The position numbers and the translations under genes are program-made. Positions 52,290 through 60,949 of a DNA stretch of 64,000 nt are shown here, piece after piece (within the stretch, counting starts at the first letter, position 1; each line of letters starts with the position of its first letter). The stretch comes from JAWKMZ01 sp041391965 (GTDB lineage: Bacteria; Bacteroidota; Bacteroidia; Flavobacteriales; Flavobacteriaceae), in contig JAWKMZ010000002.1 in the NCBI GenBank assembly GCA_041391965.1, positions 124,001 to 188,000 of the forward strand. Reading direction: 5' to 3'. The notes beneath the pieces were generated by a model. The model was not told the DNA's origin and ran no database searches. It was given only the letters and a program-made list of their open reading frames with translations.

Positions 52290-55200
52290 ATGTCATCAAA
52301 CAAGAAATACTGGAAAAGTGTTGAGGAGCTAAACGAAAACAGCTCTATTGTTGAGGCGCTTAAGCACAAAGAGTTTGTTGAAGAAATTCCAACAGATGAA
52401 TTCCTTGGAAATAAATCGGCCTTAGAATCGTCTTCAACAACACGTCGTGATTTCTTAAAATATGTTGGTTTCAGTACTGCAGCTGCTTCACTTGCCGCTT
52501 GTGAAGGTCCTGTGATTAAGTCAATTCCTTATGTGGTGCAACCTGAAGAAATTATTCCTGGTGTTGCCAACTATTATGCAACAACTATTGCTGATGGGTT
52601 TGACTTTGCAAGCATTTTAGTGAAAACCCGCGAAGGACGTCCAATTAAAATCGAAAATAACACGATGGCAGCTACTAATGGTAGTGCAAATGCCAGAGTC
52701 AATGCTTCAGTTTTAGGGTTGTACGATAGCCAAAGGGTTAAAGGACCAATGAAAGACGGAAAGGCTATCTCATGGAATAATTTTGATACAGAAACAAACA
52801 AAGAATTAACAAGAATTAGCGGGTCAGGCAAAGCAATTGTATTACTAACACAAACCTTTGCAAGTCCATCAACTTCAAAAGCAATTTCTGAATTTTCTTC
52901 AAAATATGGCAATGTACGCCATGTACAATATGATGCCGTGTCAGAATCAGCAGCATTAGATGCTTATCAAGCTAAGTATGGCGAACGTGGATTAGCAAAT
53001 TATGATTTCTCTAAAGCATCAACCATTGTTTCTGTTGGAGCAGATTTTCTTGGTGATTGGCAAGGAGGTGGTTTTGATGCTGGATATGCTAAAGGCAGAG
53101 TGCCAAAAGATGGTAAAATGTCAAGACATATACAGTTTGAATCTAATATGTCATTGTCTGGAGCCAATGCAGACAAACGTGTTCCAGTAACACCAAGTCA
53201 ACAAAAGCAAGTTTTGGCTAAATTATATAGTTTAGTAACAGGACAGTCAGTTTCAACAGACTTGCCAGAAGCTATAAATGACGCTGTACAAAAAGCAGCA
53301 TCACAACTTAAAAAAGCAGGAAGTAATGGGCTTGTAGTAACAGGTATTCAAGACATCAATGCACAAACAGTTGTTTTAGAAATTAATAACTATTTAAGTA
53401 GTAAAGCCTTTGATGCTGCTACACCAATTAAAACAAGACAAGGTAATGATGCAGAAGTTACTACTTTAATTGCGGATATGAAAGCAGGTAAAGTTGGTGC
53501 TATTATTATGAGTGGTGTCAATCCTTTATACACATTGCCTAATGCTTCAGAATTTGCTGAAGGATTAAAACAAACAGAGTTGTCAATTGCATTTTCATTG
53601 AAATCTGATGAAACTGCATCACAAACACAGTATATAGCTGCAGCACCTCATTATTTAGAGTCTTGGGGTGATACAGAAATTAAAAAAGGACATTTTGGGT
53701 TAACACAACCAACCATTCGTCCATTATTTGATACAAGACAATTCCAAGAAGCACTATTAAAATGGTCAGGAAATGATGTGTCTTATCATGACTATCTTAA
53801 ACAAAACTGGAATGATACTATCTTAGGAGGCGCTTCTTTTAACCAAGCACTACATGATGGATTGTTTGTAAGTAACACATCATCAGTCGCAATGGCATCC
53901 GAAAAACAAGATGATAAAAAGACCTTTGTTGGTGGTGTTATTGAAGATGTAGCTAAAGGTTTAGGATTAAAGAAAGAGGAAGAAACTGCAAATGCTGAAC
54001 CAACCTTAGTAGCTGTTTCAGGTGGAGATGCTGCAAGAAAGTTGGCATCCTCTGCTAAGTCAGAAGGCTTAGAATTAGCATTATATACAAAAATAGGAAT
54101 GGGTGATGGTCAACAAGCTAATAACCCATGGTTGCAAGAGTTTCCAGATCCAATTACCAGAACCTCTTGGGATAATTATGTCACAGTTTCTAAAGCAGAT
54201 GCAGATACGCTTGGTTTGGTTAACAAACATGTGTCTAATGGCGCTTTAGATGGAAGCTATGTTGATTTGACAGTTAACGGTGTGACCTTAAAAAATGTTC
54301 CAGTTATCATTCAACCAGGACAAGCTAAAGGTTCTGTTGGATTATCTTTTGGATATGGAAGAACAGCTGGTCTAAAAGATGAAATGAAAACAGGGGTTAA
54401 TGCCTATTTGCTATATCAAAATTTCAACACCTTCCAAAATGTAAGTGTCGCTCGTGCTGAAGGAATGCATGAATTTGCATCTATTCAGCTACAGAACACG
54501 ATGGCTGGACGTGATGATATTATAAAGGAAACTACTTTTGAAATTTTTAATACAAAAGATAAAGAACATTGGAATAAAACGCCTGCAGTAGATTATGATC
54601 ATAATGAAATATCGGTTCGTGAACAAAACGCTGATATTTGGGCACCATATGACACAACTATTGGACCACATTTTAATCTTTCAATAGATTTAAATGCGTG
54701 TACAGGTTGTGGTGCTTGTGTTATTGCATGTCATTCTGAAAATAATGTTCCTGTTGTTGGTAAAGAAGAAGTGCGTAAATTTAGAGATATGCATTGGTTA
54801 CGTGTAGACCGTTACTATTCTTCAGCAGATACATTCAAACAAGAACAAGAAGACTTAGAAAATTTAGGAGCTTTTGAATTGTATTCTAAAGTAGAAAACG
54901 CTTCATATGAAAATCCTGAAGTAGCTTTCCAACCAGTCATGTGTCAACACTGTAACCATGCACCTTGCGAAACAGTCTGCCCAGTAGCTGCAACCTCTCA
55001 TGGTCGTCAAGGTCAAAATCAAATGGCTTACAACCGTTGTGTTGGTACACGTTATTGTGCAAACAACTGTCCCTATAAAGTACGTCGTTTTAACTGGTTT
55101 TTATACAATGAAAATGATGAGTTTGATTACCATATGAATGACGATTTAGGACGTATGGTCTTAAACCCAGATGTGGTAGTACGCTCTCGTGGTGTCATGG

Positions 55201-55463
55201 AAAAATGTTCAATGTGTATTCAAATGACACAAAAAACAATTTTAGATGCAAAACGCGATGGAAGAGTTGTAAAAGACGGAGAATTTCAAACAGCATGTTC
55301 AAAAGCTTGCTCAACAGGAGCTATGGTTTTTGGAGATGTGAACGATAAAGACTCAGAAATTGTTAAAATGAAACATGATGATAGAATGTATCACATGTTA
55401 GAAAGTATTGGAACCAAACCAAATGTAATGTATCAGGTTAAAGTTAAAAATACTGCAGAATAA
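52290..55463 (+). CDS. actB: alternative complex III subunit ActB, molybdopterin-like/iron-sulfur protein
   Basis: 1057 residues. A variant Tat region (TRRDFLKYVGFSTAAASLAA) followed by Cys (AACEGP) lies near residues 51-71. A large molybdopterin oxidoreductase-like region comes next; in ACIII this part carries no cofactor. From about 800 there is a ferredoxin domain binding Fe-S clusters, with CTGCGACVIACHSENNVP, CQHCNHAPCETVCPVAAT, CVGTRYCANNCPYKVRRF and CSMCIQMTQ followed by CSKACSTGA. It transfers electrons between the quinol site of ActC and the haems of ActA/ActE on the outer face of the inner membrane. Confidence 0.95.
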   Translation: MSSNKKYWKSVEELNENSSIVEALKHKEFVEEIPTDEFLGNKSALESSSTTRRDFLKYVGFSTAAASLAACEGPVIKSIPYVVQPEEIIPGVANYYATTIADGFDFASILVKTREGRPIKIENNTMAATNGSANARVNASVLGLYDSQRVKGPMKDGKAISWNNFDTETNKELTRISGSGKAIVLLTQTFASPSTSKAISEFSSKYGNVRHVQYDAVSESAALDAYQAKYGERGLANYDFSKASTIVSVGADFLGDWQGGGFDAGYAKGRVPKDGKMSRHIQFESNMSLSGANADKRVPVTPSQQKQVLAKLYSLVTGQSVSTDLPEAINDAVQKAASQLKKAGSNGLVVTGIQDINAQTVVLEINNYLSSKAFDAATPIKTRQGNDAEVTTLIADMKAGKVGAIIMSGVNPLYTLPNASEFAEGLKQTELSIAFSLKSDETASQTQYIAAAPHYLESWGDTEIKKGHFGLTQPTIRPLFDTRQFQEALLKWSGNDVSYHDYLKQNWNDTILGGASFNQALHDGLFVSNTSSVAMASEKQDDKKTFVGGVIEDVAKGLGLKKEEETANAEPTLVAVSGGDAARKLASSAKSEGLELALYTKIGMGDGQQANNPWLQEFPDPITRTSWDNYVTVSKADADTLGLVNKHVSNGALDGSYVDLTVNGVTLKNVPVIIQPGQAKGSVGLSFGYGRTAGLKDEMKTGVNAYLLYQNFNTFQNVSVARAEGMHEFASIQLQNTMAGRDDIIKETTFEIFNTKDKEHWNKTPAVDYDHNEISVREQNADIWAPYDTTIGPHFNLSIDLNACTGCGACVIACHSENNVPVVGKEEVRKFRDMHWLRVDRYYSSADTFKQEQEDLENLGAFELYSKVENASYENPEVAFQPVMCQHCNHAPCETVCPVAATSHGRQGQNQMAYNRCVGTRYCANNCPYKVRRFNWFLYNENDEFDYHMNDDLGRMVLNPDVVVRSRGVMEKCSMCIQMTQKTILDAKRDGRVVKDGEFQTACSKACSTGAMVFGDVNDKDSEIVKMKHDDRMYHMLESIGTKPNVMYQVKVKNTAE

Positions 55464-55496
55464 ATTAATTAGTATTAAGAATAATTATTTAAAAAT

Positions 55497-57227
55497 ATGT
55501 CGTCACATTACGAAGCACCTATAAGAGAACCGTTAGTTATTGGAGAGAAATCTTACCATGACATAAGTGTTGATGTTGGAGCTCCTGTTTTAGGAAAAGC
55601 CAACAAGTCTTGGTGGATTGTTTTTTCCATTGCCTTAGTTGCATTTTTATGGGGAATAGGATGTATCATTTACACCGTTTCTACTGGTATTGGAGTTTGG
55701 GGATTAAACAAAACCATTGGATGGGCTTGGGATATCACAAACTTTGTATGGTGGGTTGGTATTGGTCATGCTGGAACTCTTATTTCTGCGGTATTATTGT
55801 TATTCCGTCAAAAATGGAGAATGGCAGTCAATCGATCTGCTGAAGCTATGACCATTTTTGCTGTAGTACAAGCAGGATTATTCCCAATTATCCATATGGG
55901 ACGTCCTTGGTTAGCTTATTGGGTATTGCCAATTCCTAATCAATTTGGATCGCTTTGGGTTAATTTTAACTCACCATTACTTTGGGATGTATTTGCAATA
56001 TCAACTTATCTATCGGTTTCATTGGTATTCTGGTGGACTGGTTTATTGCCAGATTTTGCAATGATTAGAGATAGAACTAAAAGCCCATTCCAAAAGAAAA
56101 TATATAGTTTACTAAGTTTTGGGTGGAGTGGACGTGCAAAAGATTGGCAACGCTTTGAAGAGGTTTCTTTAGTGTTAGCAGGTTTAGCAACACCATTGGT
56201 ACTATCTGTACATACCATTGTATCCTTTGACTTTGCTACATCACTCGTTCCGGGTTGGCATAGTACTATCTATCCACCTTATTTTGTGGCTGGAGCTATC
56301 TTCTCAGGATTTGCGATGGTTCAAACCTTACTAATTATTATGCGAAAAGTGTGTAATCTGGAAGATTATATTACGGTATTGCATATAGAGTATATGAATA
56401 AGGTAATTTTGCTAACAGGCGGAATTGTAAGTATTGCTTATATTACAGAATACTTTATAGGTTGGTACTCAGGAAGCCCTTATGAAAATTACACCTATTT
56501 ATCATTTGGTGCTGCTACAGGACCTTATTGGTGGGCATTTTGGGCATTGATAACTTGCAACTTTATTGTACCAATGACCTTATGGGTTAAAAAATTAAGA
56601 CGCAATATTATATGGACGTTCTTTGTGGCACTTATCATTAATATAGGAATGTGGTTTGAACGTTTTGATATTATTGTGATTGACTTGAGCAAAGGAAGAA
56701 CACCATCATCTTGGGCCATGTTTCAACCAACATTTGTAGATATAGGAACATTTATAGGGACAATCGGATTTTTCTTTGTACTATTCTTATTATATGCAAG
56801 AACATTCCCAGTAATTGCACAAGCTGAGGTTAAAACAATTTTAAAATCATCAGGCGAACGTTATAAACGTTTAAGAAAAGAAGGAAAAACCCTTGAAGGC
56901 GCAGCTGTTGATGCAAGAACATCTCAGAAAGACACTTTTTCAGCTTTGGATCATGAAAAACATGCAGGAGAAATAGGATTACTTTTAGAAACTGTTGGAG
57001 AATTTGATCCAATGACACAAAAAAGAGATCGTTTGCAAACCATCAATGGTATTGGACCAAAAATAGAATTACACTTAAATGATTTAGGAATCTTTTCATT
57101 CCATCAAATAAGTAAAATGACCAAAAAGGAATATGATTTGTTAGACACAATTACAGGATCCTTCCCAGGAAGAGCAGAACGTGATGATTGGTCAGGACAA
57201 GCAAAAACATTAATAAACAAAAAGTAG
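55497..57227 (+). CDS. actC: alternative complex III subunit ActC (NrfD-like) with C-terminal HhH domain
   Basis: 576 residues. The NrfD/PsrC family core has about ten membrane helices (residues 35-455), with WWVGIGHAGTLISAVLLLFR, HMGRPWLAYWVLPIPNQFGS and LVLSVHTIVSFDFATSLVPG. This subunit holds the menaquinol site. An unusual cytoplasmic tail follows: a charged linker (KSSGERYKRLRKEGKTLEGA) and then a helix-hairpin-helix domain from about 510, with LQTINGIGPKIELHLNDLGI and FSFHQISKMTKKEYDLLDTI. That domain type is best known from DNA-binding proteins. It ends 3 bases before actD. Confidence 0.94.
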   Translation: MSSHYEAPIREPLVIGEKSYHDISVDVGAPVLGKANKSWWIVFSIALVAFLWGIGCIIYTVSTGIGVWGLNKTIGWAWDITNFVWWVGIGHAGTLISAVLLLFRQKWRMAVNRSAEAMTIFAVVQAGLFPIIHMGRPWLAYWVLPIPNQFGSLWVNFNSPLLWDVFAISTYLSVSLVFWWTGLLPDFAMIRDRTKSPFQKKIYSLLSFGWSGRAKDWQRFEEVSLVLAGLATPLVLSVHTIVSFDFATSLVPGWHSTIYPPYFVAGAIFSGFAMVQTLLIIMRKVCNLEDYITVLHIEYMNKVILLTGGIVSIAYITEYFIGWYSGSPYENYTYLSFGAATGPYWWAFWALITCNFIVPMTLWVKKLRRNIIWTFFVALIINIGMWFERFDIIVIDLSKGRTPSSWAMFQPTFVDIGTFIGTIGFFFVLFLLYARTFPVIAQAEVKTILKSSGERYKRLRKEGKTLEGAAVDARTSQKDTFSALDHEKHAGEIGLLLETVGEFDPMTQKRDRLQTINGIGPKIELHLNDLGIFSFHQISKMTKKEYDLLDTITGSFPGRAERDDWSGQAKTLINKK

Positions 57228-57230
57228 CAT

Positions 57231-57764
57231 ATGAAAGAATCTTCAAAAGTTGTTCACGCTATTTACACAGATGATGACACCTTAATGTCAGCCGTTAAGA
57301 AAGTTAAAGCAGAACATTATCATATAGAAGAAGTGTTTACCCCTTTTCCTGTTCATGGATTAGATAAAGCCATGGGATTGGCTCCAACACGTATAGCTAT
57401 CACATCTTTTATGTTTGGATGTTTAGGGTTAACAGTAGCTGTTGTTATGATGAATTATATGATGGTTATAGATTGGCCTCAAAATATTGGTGGAAAGCCA
57501 AGCTTTAGTTTTACACAAAACATGCCAACGTTTATTCCAATTATGTTTGAGCTGACGGTATTTTTTGCAGCCCATTTAATGGTCATTACGTTTTATATGA
57601 GAAGCAAAATTTGGCCATTCAAAAAAGCTGAAAACCCAGATTTGCGAACCACTGACGATCATTTTCTTATGGAAGTTTTGGCAGAAGACAACGAAAACGA
57701 ATTAGCTCAATTGTTGAAAACCACAGGAGCTATAGAAGTAAACATAATAGAAAAAGCGTATTAA
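57231..57764 (+). CDS. actD: alternative complex III subunit ActD (DUF3341)
   Basis: 177 residues with the DUF3341 pattern: AIYTDDDTLMSAVKKVKAEH, VFTPFPVHGLDKAMGLAPTR, then two membrane helices (ITSFMFGCLGLTVAVVMMNY and FIPIMFELTVFFAAHLMVIT) separated by DWPQNIGGKPSFSF. The ordinary start and close spacing (3 bases after actC, 5 before actE) place it firmly in the operon. In ACIII structures ActD is a small membrane subunit without cofactors. Confidence 0.94.
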   Translation: MKESSKVVHAIYTDDDTLMSAVKKVKAEHYHIEEVFTPFPVHGLDKAMGLAPTRIAITSFMFGCLGLTVAVVMMNYMMVIDWPQNIGGKPSFSFTQNMPTFIPIMFELTVFFAAHLMVITFYMRSKIWPFKKAENPDLRTTDDHFLMEVLAEDNENELAQLLKTTGAIEVNIIEKAY

Positions 57765-57769
57765 GACAC

Positions 57770-58411
57770 ATGAAAAGCTTATTTAAAATAATCGTATTGA
57801 TGCTTGTGTTAGTCTCTTTTACCTCATGTAAAAAAGACTCAAGACCAAATTACCAATACTTTCCAAATATGTATGCACCTGTAGGCTATGAAGCTTATGG
57901 AGAGTCTAACGCATTTGCAAATGGCGTAGAGGCTCAATTACCAGCAGAAGGTTCTATAGCAAGAGGATTTATTCCTTTTGATGTTGATAACACAAATGAA
58001 GGGTATGCCTATGCAAAGGCAAACTTAAAAACACCATTAGATTCTTCGCAGGTAGATTTGGCAAGAGGAGGTGAGTTATATAACATTTATTGTGCCATTT
58101 GCCATGGAGGTAAAGGTGATGGCCAAGGTAATTTAGTGAAGCGTGAAAAACTTCTTGGAGTACCAGCTTATAATGATGTAGGAAGAGCCATCACTGAAGG
58201 CAGTATTTATCATACAATACATTATGGTAAAAATGCGATGGGTTCTTATGCCAACCAATTAAATGTTGAAGAACGTTGGCAAGTGGTTGCTTATGTTATC
58301 AACCTTAAGCGTAGTTTGGATGGGTTAGCACCAATCGAGTATAAAAAAGAAAGTGAATCAATTGTAAAAACTGAGCCTTCTGTTGAAGAAACTCATGATG
58401 TTGCACATTAG
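57770..58411 (+). CDS. actE: alternative complex III subunit ActE, monohaem cytochrome c lipoprotein
   Basis: 213 residues. The lipoprotein signal MKSLFKIIVLMLVLVSFTSC puts a lipidated Cys at residue 20, so the protein is anchored on the periplasmic side. The cytochrome c domain (about 95-185) has LYNIYCAICHGGKGDGQGNL as its single haem site and a distal Met candidate in YGKNAMGSYANQL. The N-terminal YFPNMYAPVGYEAYGES is typical of ActE. The C-terminus is Glu/Val-rich. Confidence 0.94.
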   Translation: MKSLFKIIVLMLVLVSFTSCKKDSRPNYQYFPNMYAPVGYEAYGESNAFANGVEAQLPAEGSIARGFIPFDVDNTNEGYAYAKANLKTPLDSSQVDLARGGELYNIYCAICHGGKGDGQGNLVKREKLLGVPAYNDVGRAITEGSIYHTIHYGKNAMGSYANQLNVEERWQVVAYVINLKRSLDGLAPIEYKKESESIVKTEPSVEETHDVAH

Positions 58412-58450
58412 AATCAAATAAAAGAATAATCTGCATTATATATTTTTAGT

Positions 58451-59815
58451 ATGTACAAGCTATCAGGTAAAATAAAATTATTTTCTATCATTCTTATGGT
58501 AATTGGAATTGTTGGACTCACCTATGGGTTTTTAAACACACCAAAAACTACAGATGATGTAAAAGAAATATTGGCGGCTCAAAATAGCCATCACGGAAGT
58601 GAACACGCAACGTCTAATGAAGAAACACATCAAAGTTTTGTTGATGAAGCACGAGGAGAAGAAGGCTATGCAAAAGCAGCAATGGAAAACCATGAAGGTG
58701 TGGATGAAGTACATGGAAGCAGCCATTTAGAGCATGTGCTGCACCAATTACAAGCAAAACCTTGGTCTGCAACTTTTGTGTCTGCATTTTTCTTTTTTAT
58801 GTTAGCATTAGGTGCCTTGGTATTTTATGCCATACAATTTGCAGCACAAGCAGGATGGTCACCAGTATTATTTAGAGTGATGGAAGGAATTACCTCTTAT
58901 TTATTACCAGGTTCTATTATTGTATTACTCATTGTTGCTTTAGCAGGAACACATTTTTACCCTTGGCAAAATCATGAATTGGTTGCAGAAGATAAAATAC
59001 TACAAGGAAAATCGGGTTACTTAAACTTTACCTTTTTTATTATTAGAGGAATTATCTACATTGTTGGGTGGAATTTTTATCGTTATTTTTCTCGCAAAAA
59101 TTCAATCCTACAAGCAACCGCATCAACTGTTGAACCTTATAAGAAAACTTTTAAGGCCTCTGTATTTTTCTTATTGTTTTTTATAGTAACCGAATCATTA
59201 ATGTCTTGGGATTGGTTTATGTCAATGACGCCACATTGGTACAGTACTTTGTTTGCATGGTATATTTTTGCAAGTATGTTTGTATCTGCTATAACCACCA
59301 TCGCTTTGGTTGTTATTTATTTGAAAAGCAAAGGACATTTAACATTTGTAAATAATAGTCATTTGCACGACTTGGGTAAATACATGTTTGCGTTCAGTAT
59401 TTTTTGGACCTATTTATGGTTTGGTCAGTTTATGCTAATTTGGTACGCAAACATTCCTGAAGAAGCCACCTATTTTGTTATGAGAATTCAAGAATATAAT
59501 TTACCATTCTTTGGAATGTTAGTATTAAACTTTGTATTCCCAATCTTAATATTGATGAACAGTGATTATAAACGAGTACCATGGTTTGTTATCCTTGCAG
59601 GTATTGCCATATTAGTAGGTCATTATATAGACATCTATTTATTGGTTATGCCATCAACTGTTGGTCCAAACTGGTCGTTTGGCATCACTGAGATAGCAAG
59701 TATACTATTTTTCTTAGGACTGTTTTTATACATCGTTTTAACAGCACTCTCAAAAATAAACTTAAAACCAGAGGGCAACCCATTCATTAAAGAAAGTGAA
59801 CAATACCATTATTAA
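58451..59815 (+). CDS. actF: alternative complex III subunit ActF
   Basis: 454 residues. The first membrane helix (KIKLFSIILMVIGIVGLTYG) is followed by a His/Glu-rich periplasmic or loop segment (about 40-95), then about nine more helices. LMSWDWFMSMTPHWYSTLFA and FWTYLWFGQFMLIWYANIPE are highly characteristic of ActF. ActF resembles ActC but lacks a complete quinol site; a role in proton handling has been proposed. It is the last act gene, 23 bases before coxB. Confidence 0.94.
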   Translation: MYKLSGKIKLFSIILMVIGIVGLTYGFLNTPKTTDDVKEILAAQNSHHGSEHATSNEETHQSFVDEARGEEGYAKAAMENHEGVDEVHGSSHLEHVLHQLQAKPWSATFVSAFFFFMLALGALVFYAIQFAAQAGWSPVLFRVMEGITSYLLPGSIIVLLIVALAGTHFYPWQNHELVAEDKILQGKSGYLNFTFFIIRGIIYIVGWNFYRYFSRKNSILQATASTVEPYKKTFKASVFFLLFFIVTESLMSWDWFMSMTPHWYSTLFAWYIFASMFVSAITTIALVVIYLKSKGHLTFVNNSHLHDLGKYMFAFSIFWTYLWFGQFMLIWYANIPEEATYFVMRIQEYNLPFFGMLVLNFVFPILILMNSDYKRVPWFVILAGIAILVGHYIDIYLLVMPSTVGPNWSFGITEIASILFFLGLFLYIVLTALSKINLKPEGNPFIKESEQYHY

Positions 59816-59838
59816 TTAAATAACGAAGAGAAACGACA

Positions 59839-60912
59839 ATGACTGCTTTATTAACACTTATAATAGTAATTTTTGTAGCTGTCGCCATTTGGCAAATGGT
59901 TAAAATATTTGATTTAGCTCAAATATCTAATAGCACAACACCTAATGGGGTTGCTACAGAAAAAGACAATAAAATTAACGGTTATTTAATGATAGGTTTT
60001 TTAATCTTCATTTATGCAATTACCATAGTGTGCTTTGTAAAATGGGGAGATTTACCATTAATGTCCAATTCTGCTTCCGCACATGGGCCAGAAATTGATA
60101 ATTTGATGATCATTTCAATGGTACTCATTTTTATTGTACAAACCATCACACAATTTTTATTACACTATTTTGCTTATAAATACAAAGGCAAAAAAGGTAA
60201 TAAAGCCTTATTTTTTGCTGACAACAACACTTTAGAAGCTATCTGGACTATTATTCCTGTAATTGTTTTGGCAGGTTTAATTATTTACGGATTGTTTACT
60301 TGGACAAGTATTATGAACGTTAATGAAGATGATGACCCAATGGTTATTGAACTGTATGCACAGCAATTTAACTGGACAGCTCGTTACTCTGGTCAAGATA
60401 ATGTTTTAGGTCAAGCCAATGTCAGATTAATTGATTTAGACAAAGCCAACATACTTGGTTTAGACGAGTCAGATCCTAATGGACAAGATGATGTTATTAC
60501 CAAAGAATTGCATTTAGTAGTAGGCAGACCTGTATTGTTCAAAATGCGTTCACAAGATGTATTACACTCTGCATATATGCCGCACTTTAGAGCTCAAATG
60601 AACTGTGTTCCTGGTATGATTACCCAATTTGGTTTTACACCTACAGTTACAACGGCTGATATGCGACAAACTCCAGATATGATTGATAAAGTTGAACACA
60701 TCAATCAAATTAGAGCTGAAAGAAGTAAAGAATTAGTAGCCAAAGGAGAAGATGCTTTAGAACGCTATACCTTTGATTATTTGTTGTTATGTAACAAAAT
60801 TTGTGGAAAATCACATTACAACATGCAAATGAAAATTATTGTAGAAACCCAAGAAGAATTTGATGCTTGGATGAAAACACAAAAAGAATTCAAAGATTCT
60901 TTAAGCAAATAA
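59839..60912 (+). CDS. coxB: cytochrome c oxidase subunit II
   Basis: 357 residues. Four hydrophobic segments (about 1-24, 47-71, 89-113 and 134-155) are seen, against the usual two. The cupredoxin domain contains MVIELYAQQFNWTARYSGQD and DVLHSAYMPHFRAQMNCVPG (first CuA His). The CuA motif C-x3-C-x3-H-x2-M is complete in CNKICGKSHYNM. A charged insertion of about 30 residues precedes that motif. There is no fused cytochrome c domain; ActE or ActA may deliver electrons instead. Confidence 0.96.
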   Translation: MTALLTLIIVIFVAVAIWQMVKIFDLAQISNSTTPNGVATEKDNKINGYLMIGFLIFIYAITIVCFVKWGDLPLMSNSASAHGPEIDNLMIISMVLIFIVQTITQFLLHYFAYKYKGKKGNKALFFADNNTLEAIWTIIPVIVLAGLIIYGLFTWTSIMNVNEDDDPMVIELYAQQFNWTARYSGQDNVLGQANVRLIDLDKANILGLDESDPNGQDDVITKELHLVVGRPVLFKMRSQDVLHSAYMPHFRAQMNCVPGMITQFGFTPTVTTADMRQTPDMIDKVEHINQIRAERSKELVAKGEDALERYTFDYLLLCNKICGKSHYNMQMKIIVETQEEFDAWMKTQKEFKDSLSK

Positions 60913-60949
60913 ACTCATAAAAACTGTTTTAAATAAGTATATATAGATT

